A stretch of 9,696 nucleotides of DNA, from assembly GCF_002737765.1 (NCBI RefSeq), contig NZ_PEGG01000105.1:1-9696 (forward strand). Direction: 5' to 3'. Within the stretch, counting starts at the first letter, position 1; every line of letters starts with the position of its first letter. Both the position numbers and the translations under genes were made by a program. Positions 1 to 7,263 of this stretch are shown here, piece by piece. The notes below the pieces were generated by a model, which saw nothing but the letters and a program-made list of their open reading frames with translations, was not told where the DNA came from and searched no databases. The stretch comes from Caulobacter sp. B11 (GTDB lineage Bacteria; Pseudomonadota; Alphaproteobacteria; Caulobacterales; Caulobacteraceae).

Positions 1-1
1 T

Positions 2-444
2 CGCGAACTGGGCCTGACCATTGTGCTGATCACCCACGAGATGGACGTGGTGCGCCGGGTCTGCGACCGGGTGGCGGTGCTGGAGGCCGGGCGGGTGGTC
101 GAAAGTGGACCGGTCGAGGAACGTCTTCCTGCATCCGTCCAGCCCCACCGCCCGCCGCTTCGTGCGCGAGGCCGATGGCGAAGCCGGATCCGGCGGAGTC
201 ACCGACGGCCGACTGGTGGCGCCTGACCTTCCAGGGCGAGGCGACCTACCGGCCGATCCTGGGCGCCGTGGCCCGCGAGACCGGGGTCGACTACTCGATC
301 CTCGGCGGCCGCATCCATCGGCTGCGCGACACCCCCTATGGCCAGCTGACCCTGGCCCTGACCGGAGGCGACATCGACGCCGCCGTGGCCCGGCTGCGCG
401 CCGAGGGCGTGCGCGTCGATCTGCTGAGCGTGGAGGCGGGCTGA
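2..444 (+). CDS. metN: Methionine ABC transporter ATP-binding protein MetN, 3' part, with two apparent frameshifts
   Basis: This is the cytoplasmic ATPase subunit of the MetNIQ methionine importer. The gene begins before the window, so the Walker A, signature and Walker B motifs are not visible. What is seen starts with the H-loop (LITHEMDVV) and the end of the nucleotide-binding domain in frame 2. The reading then moves to frame 3 near 120 and to frame 1 near 172-185. Removing one A at 120/121 changes GPVEERLP to [18 protein letters not shown], the normal MetN linker. A second extra base near 175-180 leads into the C-terminal NIL domain (about 200-440: [31 protein letters not shown]), an ACT-like fold that senses methionine for trans-inhibition. 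The TGA stop overlaps the metI ATG by one base, so the two are coupled. Identity is firm from the NIL domain and the neighbours. The frame changes look like sequencing errors, although a real pseudogene is not excluded. Confidence 0.9.
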   Translation, partial: RTGPDHCADHPRDGRGAPGLRPGGGAGGRAGGRKWTGRGTSSCIRPAPPPAASCARPMAKPDPAESPTADWWRLTFQGEATYRPILGAVARETGVDYSILGGRIHRLRDTPYGQLTLALTGGDIDAAVARLRAEGVRVDLLSVEAG

Positions 445-1103
445 TGAGCGTGTCCAATATCGACTGGGCCGAGATCGGCCAGGCCACGCTCGACACCCTG
501 GCCATGCTGGGCGGCTCGATGGTCCTGACCGTAGCGCTTGGCCTGCCCCTGGGCGTGATCCTGTTCCTGACCGGCAAGGGCCAGATGCTGGACAACCGCG
601 TCGCCAACGGGGCGCTGTCGCTGCTGGTCAATATTCTGCGTTCCGTGCCGTTCGTGATCCTGCTGATCGTGATGATCCCCCTGACCGTGGCCCTGGTCGG
701 CACCTCGCTCGGCGTGGCCGGCGCCATTCCGCCGCTGGTGGCCGGGGCCGCGCCGTTCTTCGCGCGCCTGGTCGAGACGGCCCTGCGTGAGGTCGACAAG
801 GGCGTGATCGAGGCCAGTTTCGCCATGGGCGCCAAGCGTCGCCAGGTGGTGCTAGGGGCCCTGCTGCCCGAGGCCCTGCCCGGGATCATCGCCGCCGCCA
901 CCGTCACCGCCATCGCCCTGGTGTCCTACACCGCCATGGCCGGGGTGGTCGGGGCCGGGGGGCTGGGCGACCTGGCGATCCGCTTCGGTTATCAGCGCTT
1001 CCAGACCGACGTGATGGTGGTCACCGTGGTGCTGCTGCTGGTGCTGGTCCAGGCTCTGCAGATGGTCGGCGACGGGGTGGTCCGCCGGGTCTCACATCGC
1101 TAG
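444..1103 (+). CDS. metI: Methionine ABC transporter permease MetI
   Basis: This is the inner-membrane permease of the methionine importer; a homodimer forms the channel and docks onto MetN. The 219-residue product matches the usual length (about 217 in E. coli) and has about five hydrophobic segments. The BPD_transp_1 coupling helix (EAA motif) is visible at residues 123-146, beginning EASFAMGAKRRQVV with G129 and a following LLPEALPG. The stretch NILRSVPFVILLI near 63-75 is typical of MetI. The start is the ATG that overlaps the metN stop by one base, which also fixes the metN end. D-methionine and formyl-methionine are possible extra substrates, as in other MetNIQ systems. The frame is intact and codon use is like the neighbours. 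Confidence 0.95.
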   Translation: MSVSNIDWAEIGQATLDTLAMLGGSMVLTVALGLPLGVILFLTGKGQMLDNRVANGALSLLVNILRSVPFVILLIVMIPLTVALVGTSLGVAGAIPPLVAGAAPFFARLVETALREVDKGVIEASFAMGAKRRQVVLGALLPEALPGIIAAATVTAIALVSYTAMAGVVGAGGLGDLAIRFGYQRFQTDVMVVTVVLLLVLVQALQMVGDGVVRRVSHR

Positions 1104-1112
1104 AAGATGACC

Positions 1113-1469
1113 ATGACCGACGACATCCCCATCCTGTCCGAACCGCCGCCCGAGCACTGGGACGAGGCCTTCGCCAAGACCCTGATCGGCAAGACCATCC
1201 TGGTCGGCCTGACCTTCCTCGACGCCGACGGCGCGCTCGAGGAGCGCCAGCAGTTGTTCGGCGTGGTCATCGAGGCCGACGCCCATGAGGGCATTCTGCT
1301 GGATCTGCTCGGCGAGCACGACGGCGATGACTACAGCCTGCCGCCCCAGACCTCGGCCATCCTGGCGGCCGAACCCGGCGTCACCAGCCTGGCCGGCGAC
1401 AAGCCTGACTTCGTCGCCAACTGGACCATTCACGGGCCGCCGGACGAGCCGGCCAACGACGAGGCCTAG
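1113..1469 (+). CDS. Small acidic protein of unknown function inside the met transporter locus
   Basis: I cannot name this protein. It is 118 residues from the ATG at 1113, which has an AGAAG ribosome-binding sequence 6 bases upstream at 1102-1106; an in-frame ATG at 1107 is an alternative. It has no signal peptide or membrane segment and is rich in Asp and Glu. The core (GKTILVGLTFLDADG, then QQLFGVVIEADAHEGILLDL, then YSLPP and a late PDFVANWTIH) alternates short beta-strand-like stretches and looks like one small beta-barrel or SH3-like domain. I recall similar uncharacterised proteins with a GKT-LVG-T--D-DG start and a DF---WT-H ending in other proteobacteria, but no tested function. It begins 9 bases after the metI stop on the same strand, so it is probably co-transcribed with metNI. 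A link to methionine uptake is inference from position only. Confidence 0.8.
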   Translation: MTDDIPILSEPPPEHWDEAFAKTLIGKTILVGLTFLDADGALEERQQLFGVVIEADAHEGILLDLLGEHDGDDYSLPPQTSAILAAEPGVTSLAGDKPDFVANWTIHGPPDEPANDEA

Positions 1470-1492
1470 CCGGCGACTTGGTTCGCTCGTCG

Positions 1493-1514
1493 CCTGATCA
1501 GGAAATCTGATTTC
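1493..1514 (+). promoter_or_regulatory. Two adjacent perfect palindromes upstream of metQ, candidate operator
   Basis: CCTGATCAGG (1493-1502) is a perfect 10-bp palindrome. It runs directly into GAAATCTGATTTC (1502-1514), a perfect 6-bp inverted repeat around a single T. Both lie in the 104-base gap between the small protein and metQ, 60-80 bases before the metQ start. The arrangement suits a dimeric repressor or activator site controlling metQ separately from metNI. It matches no riboswitch I recognise; I looked for SAM-II-like features and saw none. The regulator is unknown and the function is inference. Confidence 0.3.
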
Positions 1515-1573
1515 GCCGCCCGGCTGAAACGGGGCAATAACCGACCCGTCTTCTTGTCGTAATGGAGCCGTCC

Positions 1574-2398
1574 ATGGTCGCCCGCCGCGCTTTCGTCGCC
1601 CTCAGCCTCGTCGCTTCCGTGCTGAGCCTCGGGGCGCTCGCCGCCTGCGGCCAGAAGCCCGCCGCCTCGTCGAGCGCCAGCGACACCCTGACCGTGGCGG
1701 CCACGGCCATTCCCCACGCCGAGGTGCTGGAGTTCATCAAGCCCAAGCTGGCGGCCCAGGGCCTGAAGATCGAGATCAAGGTCTTCAACGACTATGTCCA
1801 GCCCAACACCCAGGTGGCCGAGAAGCGCATCGACGTCAGCTATTTCGAGACCCTGCCCTATCTGGAGACCTTCAATCGCGACAAGGGCACCGACCTGATC
1901 CCGATCAAGGGCGTGCATATCGAGCCGATCGGGGCCTATTCGGCCAAGTACAAGACCATCGCCGACCTGCCCCAGGGCGCGACCGTGGCCATTCCCAATG
2001 ACGCCAGCACCGAGGGCCGGGCCCTGCTGCTGCTGTCGCGCAACAAGGTCATCACCCTGAAGGATCCGGCCAATCCGCTGGCCAGCCTCAAGGACATCGT
2101 CGGCAACCCCAAGGGCCTGAAGTTCAAGGAACTGGAAGGCGCGACCCTGCCGCGGGTGCTGAACCAGGTCGACCTGGCGATCATCAACACCAACTACGCC
2201 CTCGACGCCAAGCTGAACCCGTCCAAGGACGCCCTGCTGATCGAGGACAAGAACAGCCCCTATGTGAACTATCTGGTCGGTCGACCCGACAACAAGGACG
2301 ACCCGCGCGTCCAGAAACTGGCCGCCGCCCTGACCACGCCCGAGGTCGCGGCCTTCATGGCCCAGAAATACGAAGGCGCGGTGGTGCCGGCGTTTTAG
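1574..2398 (+). CDS. metQ: Methionine-binding lipoprotein MetQ (NlpA family)
   Basis: This is the substrate-binding subunit that captures methionine in the periplasm and delivers it to MetI. I chose the ATG at 1574, giving 274 residues, because GGAG at 1564-1567 sits 6 bases upstream; an in-frame ATG at 1562 has no such site. The N-terminus is a lipoprotein signal: Arg-rich start, hydrophobic core, then the lipobox L22-A23-A24-C25, so Cys25 should be lipidated. The mature part follows the NlpA/MetQ family: TVAATAIPHAEVLEFIKP, then VFNDYVQPN, the signature RIDVSYFETLPYLETFN, IPIKGVHIEPIGAYS, VAIPNDASTEGRALLLL, and the late DLAIINTNYALDA. Length and motifs are complete. The gene follows metN-metI and the small protein on the same strand and may also have its own promoter in the 104-base gap. 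Ligands other than methionine occur in this family. Confidence 0.95.
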   Translation: MVARRAFVALSLVASVLSLGALAACGQKPAASSSASDTLTVAATAIPHAEVLEFIKPKLAAQGLKIEIKVFNDYVQPNTQVAEKRIDVSYFETLPYLETFNRDKGTDLIPIKGVHIEPIGAYSAKYKTIADLPQGATVAIPNDASTEGRALLLLSRNKVITLKDPANPLASLKDIVGNPKGLKFKELEGATLPRVLNQVDLAIINTNYALDAKLNPSKDALLIEDKNSPYVNYLVGRPDNKDDPRVQKLAAALTTPEVAAFMAQKYEGAVVPAF

Positions 2399-2406
2399 AA
2401 GAACAG

Positions 2407-2455
2407 ATCCTCCCCCTAGCGGGGGAGGTGTCCGCGAAGCGGACGGAGGGGGAAG
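2407..2455 (+). repeat. Dispersed palindromic intergenic repeat, copy A
   Basis: The copy has two hairpins in tandem. CCTCCCCC (2409-2416), loop TAGC, GGGGGAGG (2421-2428) is a perfect 8-bp stem. GTCCGC (2430-2435), loop GAA, GCGGAC (2439-2444) is a perfect 6-bp stem. GGAGGGGGAAG (2445-2455) follows. The same order occurs in copies B and C. Position just after metQ could let it act in termination or mRNA 3'-end protection, but there is no T tract. Repeats of this style are common between genes in Caulobacterales from memory; I cannot count copies here. Confidence 0.75.
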
Positions 2456-2475
2456 TTCTGTAGGCGCTCTGCAGT

Positions 2476-2520
2476 CTTCCCCCTCCGGCCTTCGGCCGCC
2501 TCCCCCTTCAGGGGGAGGAT
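2476..2520 (-). repeat. Dispersed palindromic intergenic repeat, copy B (inverted)
   Basis: Read on the minus strand this has the same layout as copy A: an atcctcccc stem closing with gggggagg, a GGCC-GAA-GGCC hairpin, then GGAGGGGGAAG identical to the end of copy A. The GNRA-like GAA loop and outer blocks are conserved, while the second stem differs by paired changes (GTCCGC/GCGGAC against GGCC/GGCC). Copies A and B face each other across 20 bases and could pair into a single long hairpin of more than 40 bp. Confidence 0.75.
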
Positions 2521-2564
2521 TGTCGGCCTTTCTTCCTCTGACATTTCACCCTACCTTCGCAGCC

Positions 2565-3317
2565 ATGCAACGCGCCGCTCCCCGACCCGTCCTGGCCCAT
2601 GACGACGCCCTGTCCGCCGGCGGGCGCGAGCGGATGCTGGTGCTGGACGTCTGCTCCTCCACCGGCCTCGAGGATTGGTCGCCCGACCTGCTCAAGGCCC
2701 GGGTCTATGAGCGGATCCTGCTGGACCTGATCCTCGGCGACTTGGCCCCCGGCGCGCGCCTGGACGAGCAGTCGCTGGCGGCCCGCTACCAGACCGGACT
2801 GGCGGGGGTGCGCGACGCGCTGGGCCGGCTGGCGCTGGAGGGGCTGGTCATTCGCCGCGCCCGCTCGGGCACCACGGTGGCGCCGCTGGACCTCGTCGAA
2901 CTGCGCCAGGGCCTGGAGGCCCGGGCCCTGATCGAGCCGCACTGCGCGGGGCTCGCGGCCCGCCACGCCACGCCCGATGAGGCCGCCGCCCTGCGGGCCA
3001 TCTTCGATGACGGCGAAGCCGCCGCCCGCGATCGCGACCTGCCGGCCCTGGTGGCCATGGACCAGCGCTTCCATGCCGGGGTGGCCCGCGCCAGCGGCAA
3101 TCTGGCCTTGGCCCGCATCCTCATCCCCCTGCAGCACAAGGCCGCCCGCTTCTGGGTGTTCTCGTTCAACAGCGCCACCACCGAGCCCGAACTGATGGCC
3201 GATATCGAGGACCATCGCCGGATCGCCGAGGTGATTGGCCGCGGCGACGTCGAGGGGGCCCGCGCGGCGATGATGCGGGTGCTCAACGTCTCGCCCGAAG
3301 CCGTCCAGCGGCCGTAG
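2565..3317 (+). CDS. GntR-family transcriptional regulator, FadR/FCD subfamily
   Basis: This is a 250-residue one-component DNA-binding regulator. Residues about 44-108 are the GntR winged helix: LKARVYERILLDLILGDLAPG, then LDEQSLAARYQTGLAGVRDAL (recognition region) and the wing LEGLVIRRARSGTTVAPLD. Residues about 115-240 form the FCD effector domain, with VAMDQRFHAGVARASGN and EDHRRIAEVIGRGDVEGARAAM. D166, H170, H191 and H217 are candidates for the metal-binding residues common in this fold. I used the ATG at 2565; no strong ribosome-binding site precedes it. A TTG at 2520 falls inside repeat B and is unlikely, and an ATG at 2634 is possible because the first 40 residues are not family sequence. 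FCD regulators usually sense small organic acids and control a nearby catabolic operon, here most likely the receptor-to-hydrolase operon that starts 248 bases downstream. The target is inference. Confidence 0.9.
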   Translation: MQRAAPRPVLAHDDALSAGGRERMLVLDVCSSTGLEDWSPDLLKARVYERILLDLILGDLAPGARLDEQSLAARYQTGLAGVRDALGRLALEGLVIRRARSGTTVAPLDLVELRQGLEARALIEPHCAGLAARHATPDEAAALRAIFDDGEAAARDRDLPALVAMDQRFHAGVARASGNLALARILIPLQHKAARFWVFSFNSATTEPELMADIEDHRRIAEVIGRGDVEGARAAMMRVLNVSPEAVQRP

Positions 3318-3335
3318 GGCCGCGCCGGCGCGCGG

Positions 3336-3379
3336 ATCCTCCCCTGATGCGGGAGGCGGCCGAAGGCCGGGGAGGCAAG
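3336..3379 (+). repeat. Dispersed palindromic intergenic repeat, copy C (degenerate)
   Basis: The copy starts ATCCTCCCC and closes its first, imperfect stem with GGGAGG (CCTCCC 3338-3343 with GGGAGG 3351-3356). It then has a perfect GGCC-GAA-GGCC hairpin (3358-3368) and a GGGGAGGCAAGG tail. The order matches copies A and B. It lies 19 bases after the gntR stop, so all three copies bracket gntR. Confidence 0.65.
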
Positions 3380-3387
3380 GTCCAGAG

Positions 3388-3452
3388 CGCCCACAGTCCC
3401 CTTCGGTTTCGGAAGAACCTTCCCGCCAGCCAGAGAAGCTGGACTGTGCCCG
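3388..3452 (+). promoter_or_regulatory. Structured intergenic element before the receptor operon
   Basis: CACAGTCC (3392-3399) is exactly complementary to GGACTGTG (3441-3448) and would close a multi-branched fold. Inside are GGAAG-AAC-CTTCC (3411-3423) and CCAGC-(7)-GCTGG (3426-3442, whose last two bases compete with the outer stem). The second arm contains AGCCAGAGAAGCTGG, which faintly recalls a B12 box, but the other conserved parts of a cobalamin riboswitch are missing. It could be a gntR terminator lacking a T tract, a 5' leader structure or chance pairing in GC-rich DNA. Function is unknown. Confidence 0.3.
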
Positions 3453-3454
3453 TC

Positions 3455-3565
3455 AAGCCACACTCATCATAATACAAACTGAAATGTCACGAGGCATTTT
3501 GACGACTGCCGCATCTTGCTCTTTTGCTGTCCGCCCCGTCGCTGTCCGACCGCAGGAGCCCCGTC
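3455..3565 (+). promoter_or_regulatory. Probable promoter and leader region of the receptor operon
   Basis: The stretch 3460-3535 is clearly richer in A and T than its surroundings. It holds CATAAT (3468-3473), a fair -10 match without a clear -35, and TTGACG (3499-3504), a good alphaproteobacterial -35 match but with only a weak -10 (TTTTGC at 3522). ATACAA at 3472-3477 resembles half of a GntR-type operator. AGGAG at 3554-3558 is a strong ribosome-binding site for the receptor. The exact start site cannot be fixed by reading. Confidence 0.35.
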
Positions 3566-5964
3566 ATGTTCGATCGCCGCCGTTTGTTTTCGACAGTCCT
3601 GACGGGCGGACTGTTCCTGGCGACGGCCGTTCTGGCGCAGGTCGTGGGTCCGCAGGACACCGTCGACGAGGTCCTGGTCCTGGCCCGCGACAAGGCCGGC
3701 CTGCTGGAAAGGCAGCCCAATGACACCGTGTTCGGCATCGACAAGTCGCTGCTGGAAACGCCGCGCTCGGCCAGTTTCGCCAGCGACCTGACCCTGGAGC
3801 GCTACGGCATCGAGACCGTGGATGGTCTGACGGCCGTGTCGCCGGGAACCTACACCGCCAGCTTCTACGGCGTGCCGGGCGCGCTGAATGTTCGCGGCAC
3901 CCTGGCCGAGAACTATTTCCGCGGTTTCAAGCGCATCGAGAACCGCGGCACCTATTCCACCCCGATCGGCGGGGCGGCCCGGATCGAGATCGTCCGCGGC
4001 CCGCCGACGCCGCTGTACGGCGCGGGCAAGGTCGGCGGCATGATGAACTTCATCCCCAAGTCGGCGCGCGACGAGGGGCGGTTCCTCACCGATCCCAAGG
4101 GCGAACTGACCGCCACCTTCGGCAGCTACGCCAAGAAGAACCTGACCGGCCAGGTCGCCCTGCCGGTCAAGCTGGGGCGCGCCGATGGCGGGGTCTATGT
4201 CTATGGCGAGGTCGATGATTCCGAGAGCTTCTATCGTGGCCTGAACCCCAAGCGGCGGCTGGTCGAGGTCTCGGCCGACTTCGACCTCGGCGCGGGCTGG
4301 ACCACGGCCTTCGGCGGCATGGTCTATGACAGCGACGGCGACGTGCAGACCCCGGGTTGGAACCGCCTGACCCAAGACCTGATCGATCACCAGACCTACC
4401 AGACCGGCCGTGACACCACCCTGGTCGATGTCGACGGCAATGGCCGCCTGACCCCGGGCGAGGTGGGCTTCTACCCCTATGGCAGCGCGCTCTACATTCC
4501 GTACTACGGCTTCGCCGCGACCGACGCCAACCACGTCCTGGACGTCGGATTGGGCACGACCAAGCTGGACCCGCGCACGGTCTATATCAGCAAGGCTGAT
4601 TTCTCGGAGACCCGCACCAACACCCTCTATTTCGACCTGGCCAAGGCGCTGGACGGCGATCGGTCGTTGAAGCTGCAGCTGTTCTATGACGACCAGGAGA
4701 ACCAGCGCTTCGTCTCCTACGGCTATCCGGCCTGGACCGACGCCTGGACCGCCGAGGCCCGCGCCACCTATGGCTTCGCCTTGGCGCGCGGCGCGGTCAG
4801 CAGCCAGAATCTGGTCGGGGCCTCCTATCGCCGCTTCGAAGGGCGCCGGCGCGAAAGCTTCAACAGCGGCCTGATCGCCCTGGACCGTCGCGACATCGCC
4901 TTCGGGGCGACCGCCAACGACATCATCGACAGCCCCTTCACCACCGAGGCGCCTTCCGCCCAGGGCCTGCAGTGGGAAAACGACAATTCCAGCCAATGGA
5001 CCCAGGCCGGGCTGTTCTTCACCAGCGACATCAAGCTTGGCCAGCGCCTGAATCTAAATCCTGGGCGGACGACTGGTACGACGTGGCCTCGCACGACACC
5101 GGCTTCCTGTCCTACACGATCCCCGGACGTCAGAGCGCCGATCGCGGCAAGGCGACCTCTTCGGCCAGCCTGACCTATCAGGCGCCGTTCGGTCTGATGC
5201 CCTATCTCAGCTACGCCAAGGCCGCCGCCCTGGAGATGAGCCAGGCGGGCGACATCGCTCCGGCCCTGGTGGCCGACGGCTCGTGGCTGTCGGACTCCGA
5301 CCTGGCCGAGGCGGGGGTGAAGTTTCAGCTGCTGGACGGAACCCTGGTCGGATCCCTGGCCGGATATCGCCAGAACCGCACCCAGCTGACCAACAGTTCG
5401 CCGCCGACCGTCCAGGGCACGCGGGCCAAGGGCGTCGAGCTGGAGGTCCGCTGGCTGGCCTCGGACAATCTGAGCTTCACGGTCTCGGCCAACAACCAGC
5501 GCACCACGATCAAGGGCCCCGACGCCAGCTTCCAGTACATCCCGGCCTATACGGCCGGCGTGGCCGGGGCCCAGGCCTATGGCGGCTCCTATGTCGTCTG
5601 GGCGTTCAATGGCCTGCCAGGTCGTGGCGGCGACTATGCCTACAGCCTGATCCCGCGCTCGGTGGCCAGTCTCTATGGTGCCTATACCAGCGACGACCAC
5701 GCCTGGGGGACGGTCGGTGCCACCCTCGGCGCGACTCACGTGACCAAGACCGCCGGCACGGTGCAGAACGCGGTCCACTATCCAGCCTATACCGTGGTCA
5801 ACGCTTCGGCGTTCTATGCGCGTGGTCCGTACACGGCGTCGCTGAACATCGAAAACCTGTTCGACGCGCTCTATTTCACCCCCGACGCCGACACCTATGC
5901 CAATCTGGGCGCCTTGCCGGGCAAGGGACGTGAGTGGCGGATGACCTTGAAGAGAACATTCTGA
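3566..5964 (+). CDS. TonB-dependent outer-membrane receptor (siderophore-receptor-like), interrupted by a frame change near 5055-5072
   Basis: This is an outer-membrane active transporter driven by TonB-ExbBD, about 799 residues when rejoined. The ATG at 3566 has AGGAG 7 bases upstream. Residues 1-24 are a signal peptide ending AVLA. A TonB-box-like DTVDEVLVLA lies at 31-40. The plug domain (about 52-168) shows LLETPRSASF, as in siderophore-type receptors, and IEIVRGPPTPLYGAGKVGG. The beta-barrel follows and ends with the classic C-terminus NIENLFDALYF...RMTLKRTF with a terminal Phe. There is no STN signalling domain. Residues 288-299 (DVDGNGRLTPGE) match an EF-hand calcium loop. The reading moves from frame 2 (ending LGQRLNL) through a short frame-3 piece reading ILGGR to frame 1 (DDWYDV), which restores the usual barrel sequence. 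The gene leads the operon and its stop is 2 bases before the transporter start, so its cargo is probably the substrate of the enzymes downstream, not iron. Confidence 0.9.
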
Positions 5965-5966
5965 GC

Positions 5967-7250
5967 ATGGGCCCACCCTCGGTCTCGCCGGTCTATCGCC
6001 CCTGGCTGTTGCTGGCGGCGTTCAGCCTGCTGCTGTTCCTGATCACCGCCGCCACCTACGCCTCGCTGGGGGTGGTGATCCCGGCCATGGTGGCGGACCT
6101 CGGCTGGAGCTGGCAGGTGGCGTTCCTGGGCTACTCGATCCTGGGGGTGTTCACCGGCCTGTCGTCCTGGCTGCCGGCCCTGCTGATCCGACGGTTCGGC
6201 GTGCGCTGGACCCTGCTGGGCGGGGTGACGGTCATGGCCGCGGGCCTGGCCTGTTTCGCGCGCATGCAAGGCGTGCCGGTCTATTTTCTCGGCGCGGCCC
6301 TGTGCGGCGTGGGCTTTCAGATGGCGGCCCTGATCCCCGGGACCCACGTGCTGTCGGCCCTTTTCCGGCAACGGGCCCTGCCGTTCGGGATCTATTTCAC
6401 CTTCGGGGCCCTGGGCGGCGTGGCCGGGCCGTGGATGGTGCTGACGGTGCTGGGCGCCGCGGAGGGCGACTGGCGTCTCTACTGGGCCCTGCAGGCGGTC
6501 GGCGTGGCCCTGGTCGGTCTGGCCTGCGCGGTGGCGGTTGGCGGCTCGGCCTGGTTGGCGGCGGCAGGCGAGGCCATGGACGAGGCCCTCGACGCCGAGG
6601 CCCAGGTCGAGGGACAGGTGTTCCACACCGACCATGAATGGACCGTCCGCGACGCTGTGCGCACGCCGCAGTTCGCCATCCTGGTCGCGGCCTATTTCAG
6701 CCACCTGCTGGCCGGGGTCAGCGCCGCCAGCCTGGCCCAGGCCCACCTGACCCAGCTCGGTGTCGCCGGGGCGGTGGCGGCCGGGATGCTGAGCCTGGAA
6801 GGCCTGATGCAGGTGGCGGCCCGGCTGGGCGGCGGCGCGATCGGCGACCGGATCGATCCCCGCTGGCTGCTGTTGGTCGCCCAGGGCCTGTTGGTGGTCG
6901 GGCTTCTGGCCCTGGCCCAGGCGACGACGCCGCTGCTTCTGGGGCTCTACGCCCTGGGGGTCGGGGTCGGTTTCGGCCTGACCGTCCTGGCCGTCAGCCT
7001 GTTGCTGCTCAACTATTTTGGCCGTCGCAACAATGTCGAGCTGTTCTCCCTGACCTGTCTGGTCGGCGCGCTGTCGGCGGCGGGACCCTTCATCGGCGGC
7101 CTGATGCGCGACCAGCTGGGAACCTTCGCGCCGACCTTCCAGCTGTTCGCCCTGTTGAGCGCCATGATCTTCATGGCGGTGCTGTTCATGTCGCCGCCCG
7201 GACCTCGCGCCGGCGCGGCGGATCGGTCTATGGTGCGTCCCGCGGCGTGA
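5967..7250 (+). CDS. MFS transporter, probable inner-membrane substrate importer
   Basis: This is a 427-residue major facilitator protein with about twelve hydrophobic segments in two halves. A longer hydrophilic loop between them (near residues 195-230, EAMDEALDAEAQVEGQVF) is the usual central cytoplasmic loop. RRFGVRWTLLGG near residue 75 fits the loop 2-3 motif. The second half has GGGAIGDRIDPRWLLL and a YFGRRNNVELFSL stretch, reminiscent of monocarboxylate/oxalate-type MFS carriers (loose resemblance only). I chose the ATG at 5967, 2 bases after the receptor stop; a GTG at 5934 would overlap the receptor end by 31 bases and add 11 hydrophilic residues. Position between an outer-membrane receptor and two cytoplasmic catabolic enzymes points to import of the same substrate, taking the place that RutG holds in the rut operon. 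Direction and substrate are inference. Confidence 0.9.
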   Translation: MGPPSVSPVYRPWLLLAAFSLLLFLITAATYASLGVVIPAMVADLGWSWQVAFLGYSILGVFTGLSSWLPALLIRRFGVRWTLLGGVTVMAAGLACFARMQGVPVYFLGAALCGVGFQMAALIPGTHVLSALFRQRALPFGIYFTFGALGGVAGPWMVLTVLGAAEGDWRLYWALQAVGVALVGLACAVAVGGSAWLAAAGEAMDEALDAEAQVEGQVFHTDHEWTVRDAVRTPQFAILVAAYFSHLLAGVSAASLAQAHLTQLGVAGAVAAGMLSLEGLMQVAARLGGGAIGDRIDPRWLLLVAQGLLVVGLLALAQATTPLLLGLYALGVGVGFGLTVLAVSLLLLNYFGRRNNVELFSLTCLVGALSAAGPFIGGLMRDQLGTFAPTFQLFALLSAMIFMAVLFMSPPGPRAGAADRSMVRPAA

Positions 7251-7263
7251 ACGGGAGCGGGTG

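Noticed and set aside
23..226. A separate small gene at 23-226
   Set aside because: It is the frame-2 piece of metN; after about 120 it reads non-MetN sequence because of the frame change.
3388..3452. Cobalamin riboswitch before the receptor
   Set aside because: Only a weak B12-box-like stretch is present; the conserved core and upstream arms are missing, and repeat C occupies that position.
3467..4996. Long open frame of 509 codons on the minus strand under the receptor gene
   Set aside because: It is antisense to a gene with clear TonB-receptor motifs, has a low-complexity composition with no recognisable domain, and is the usual result of GC-rich codon bias.
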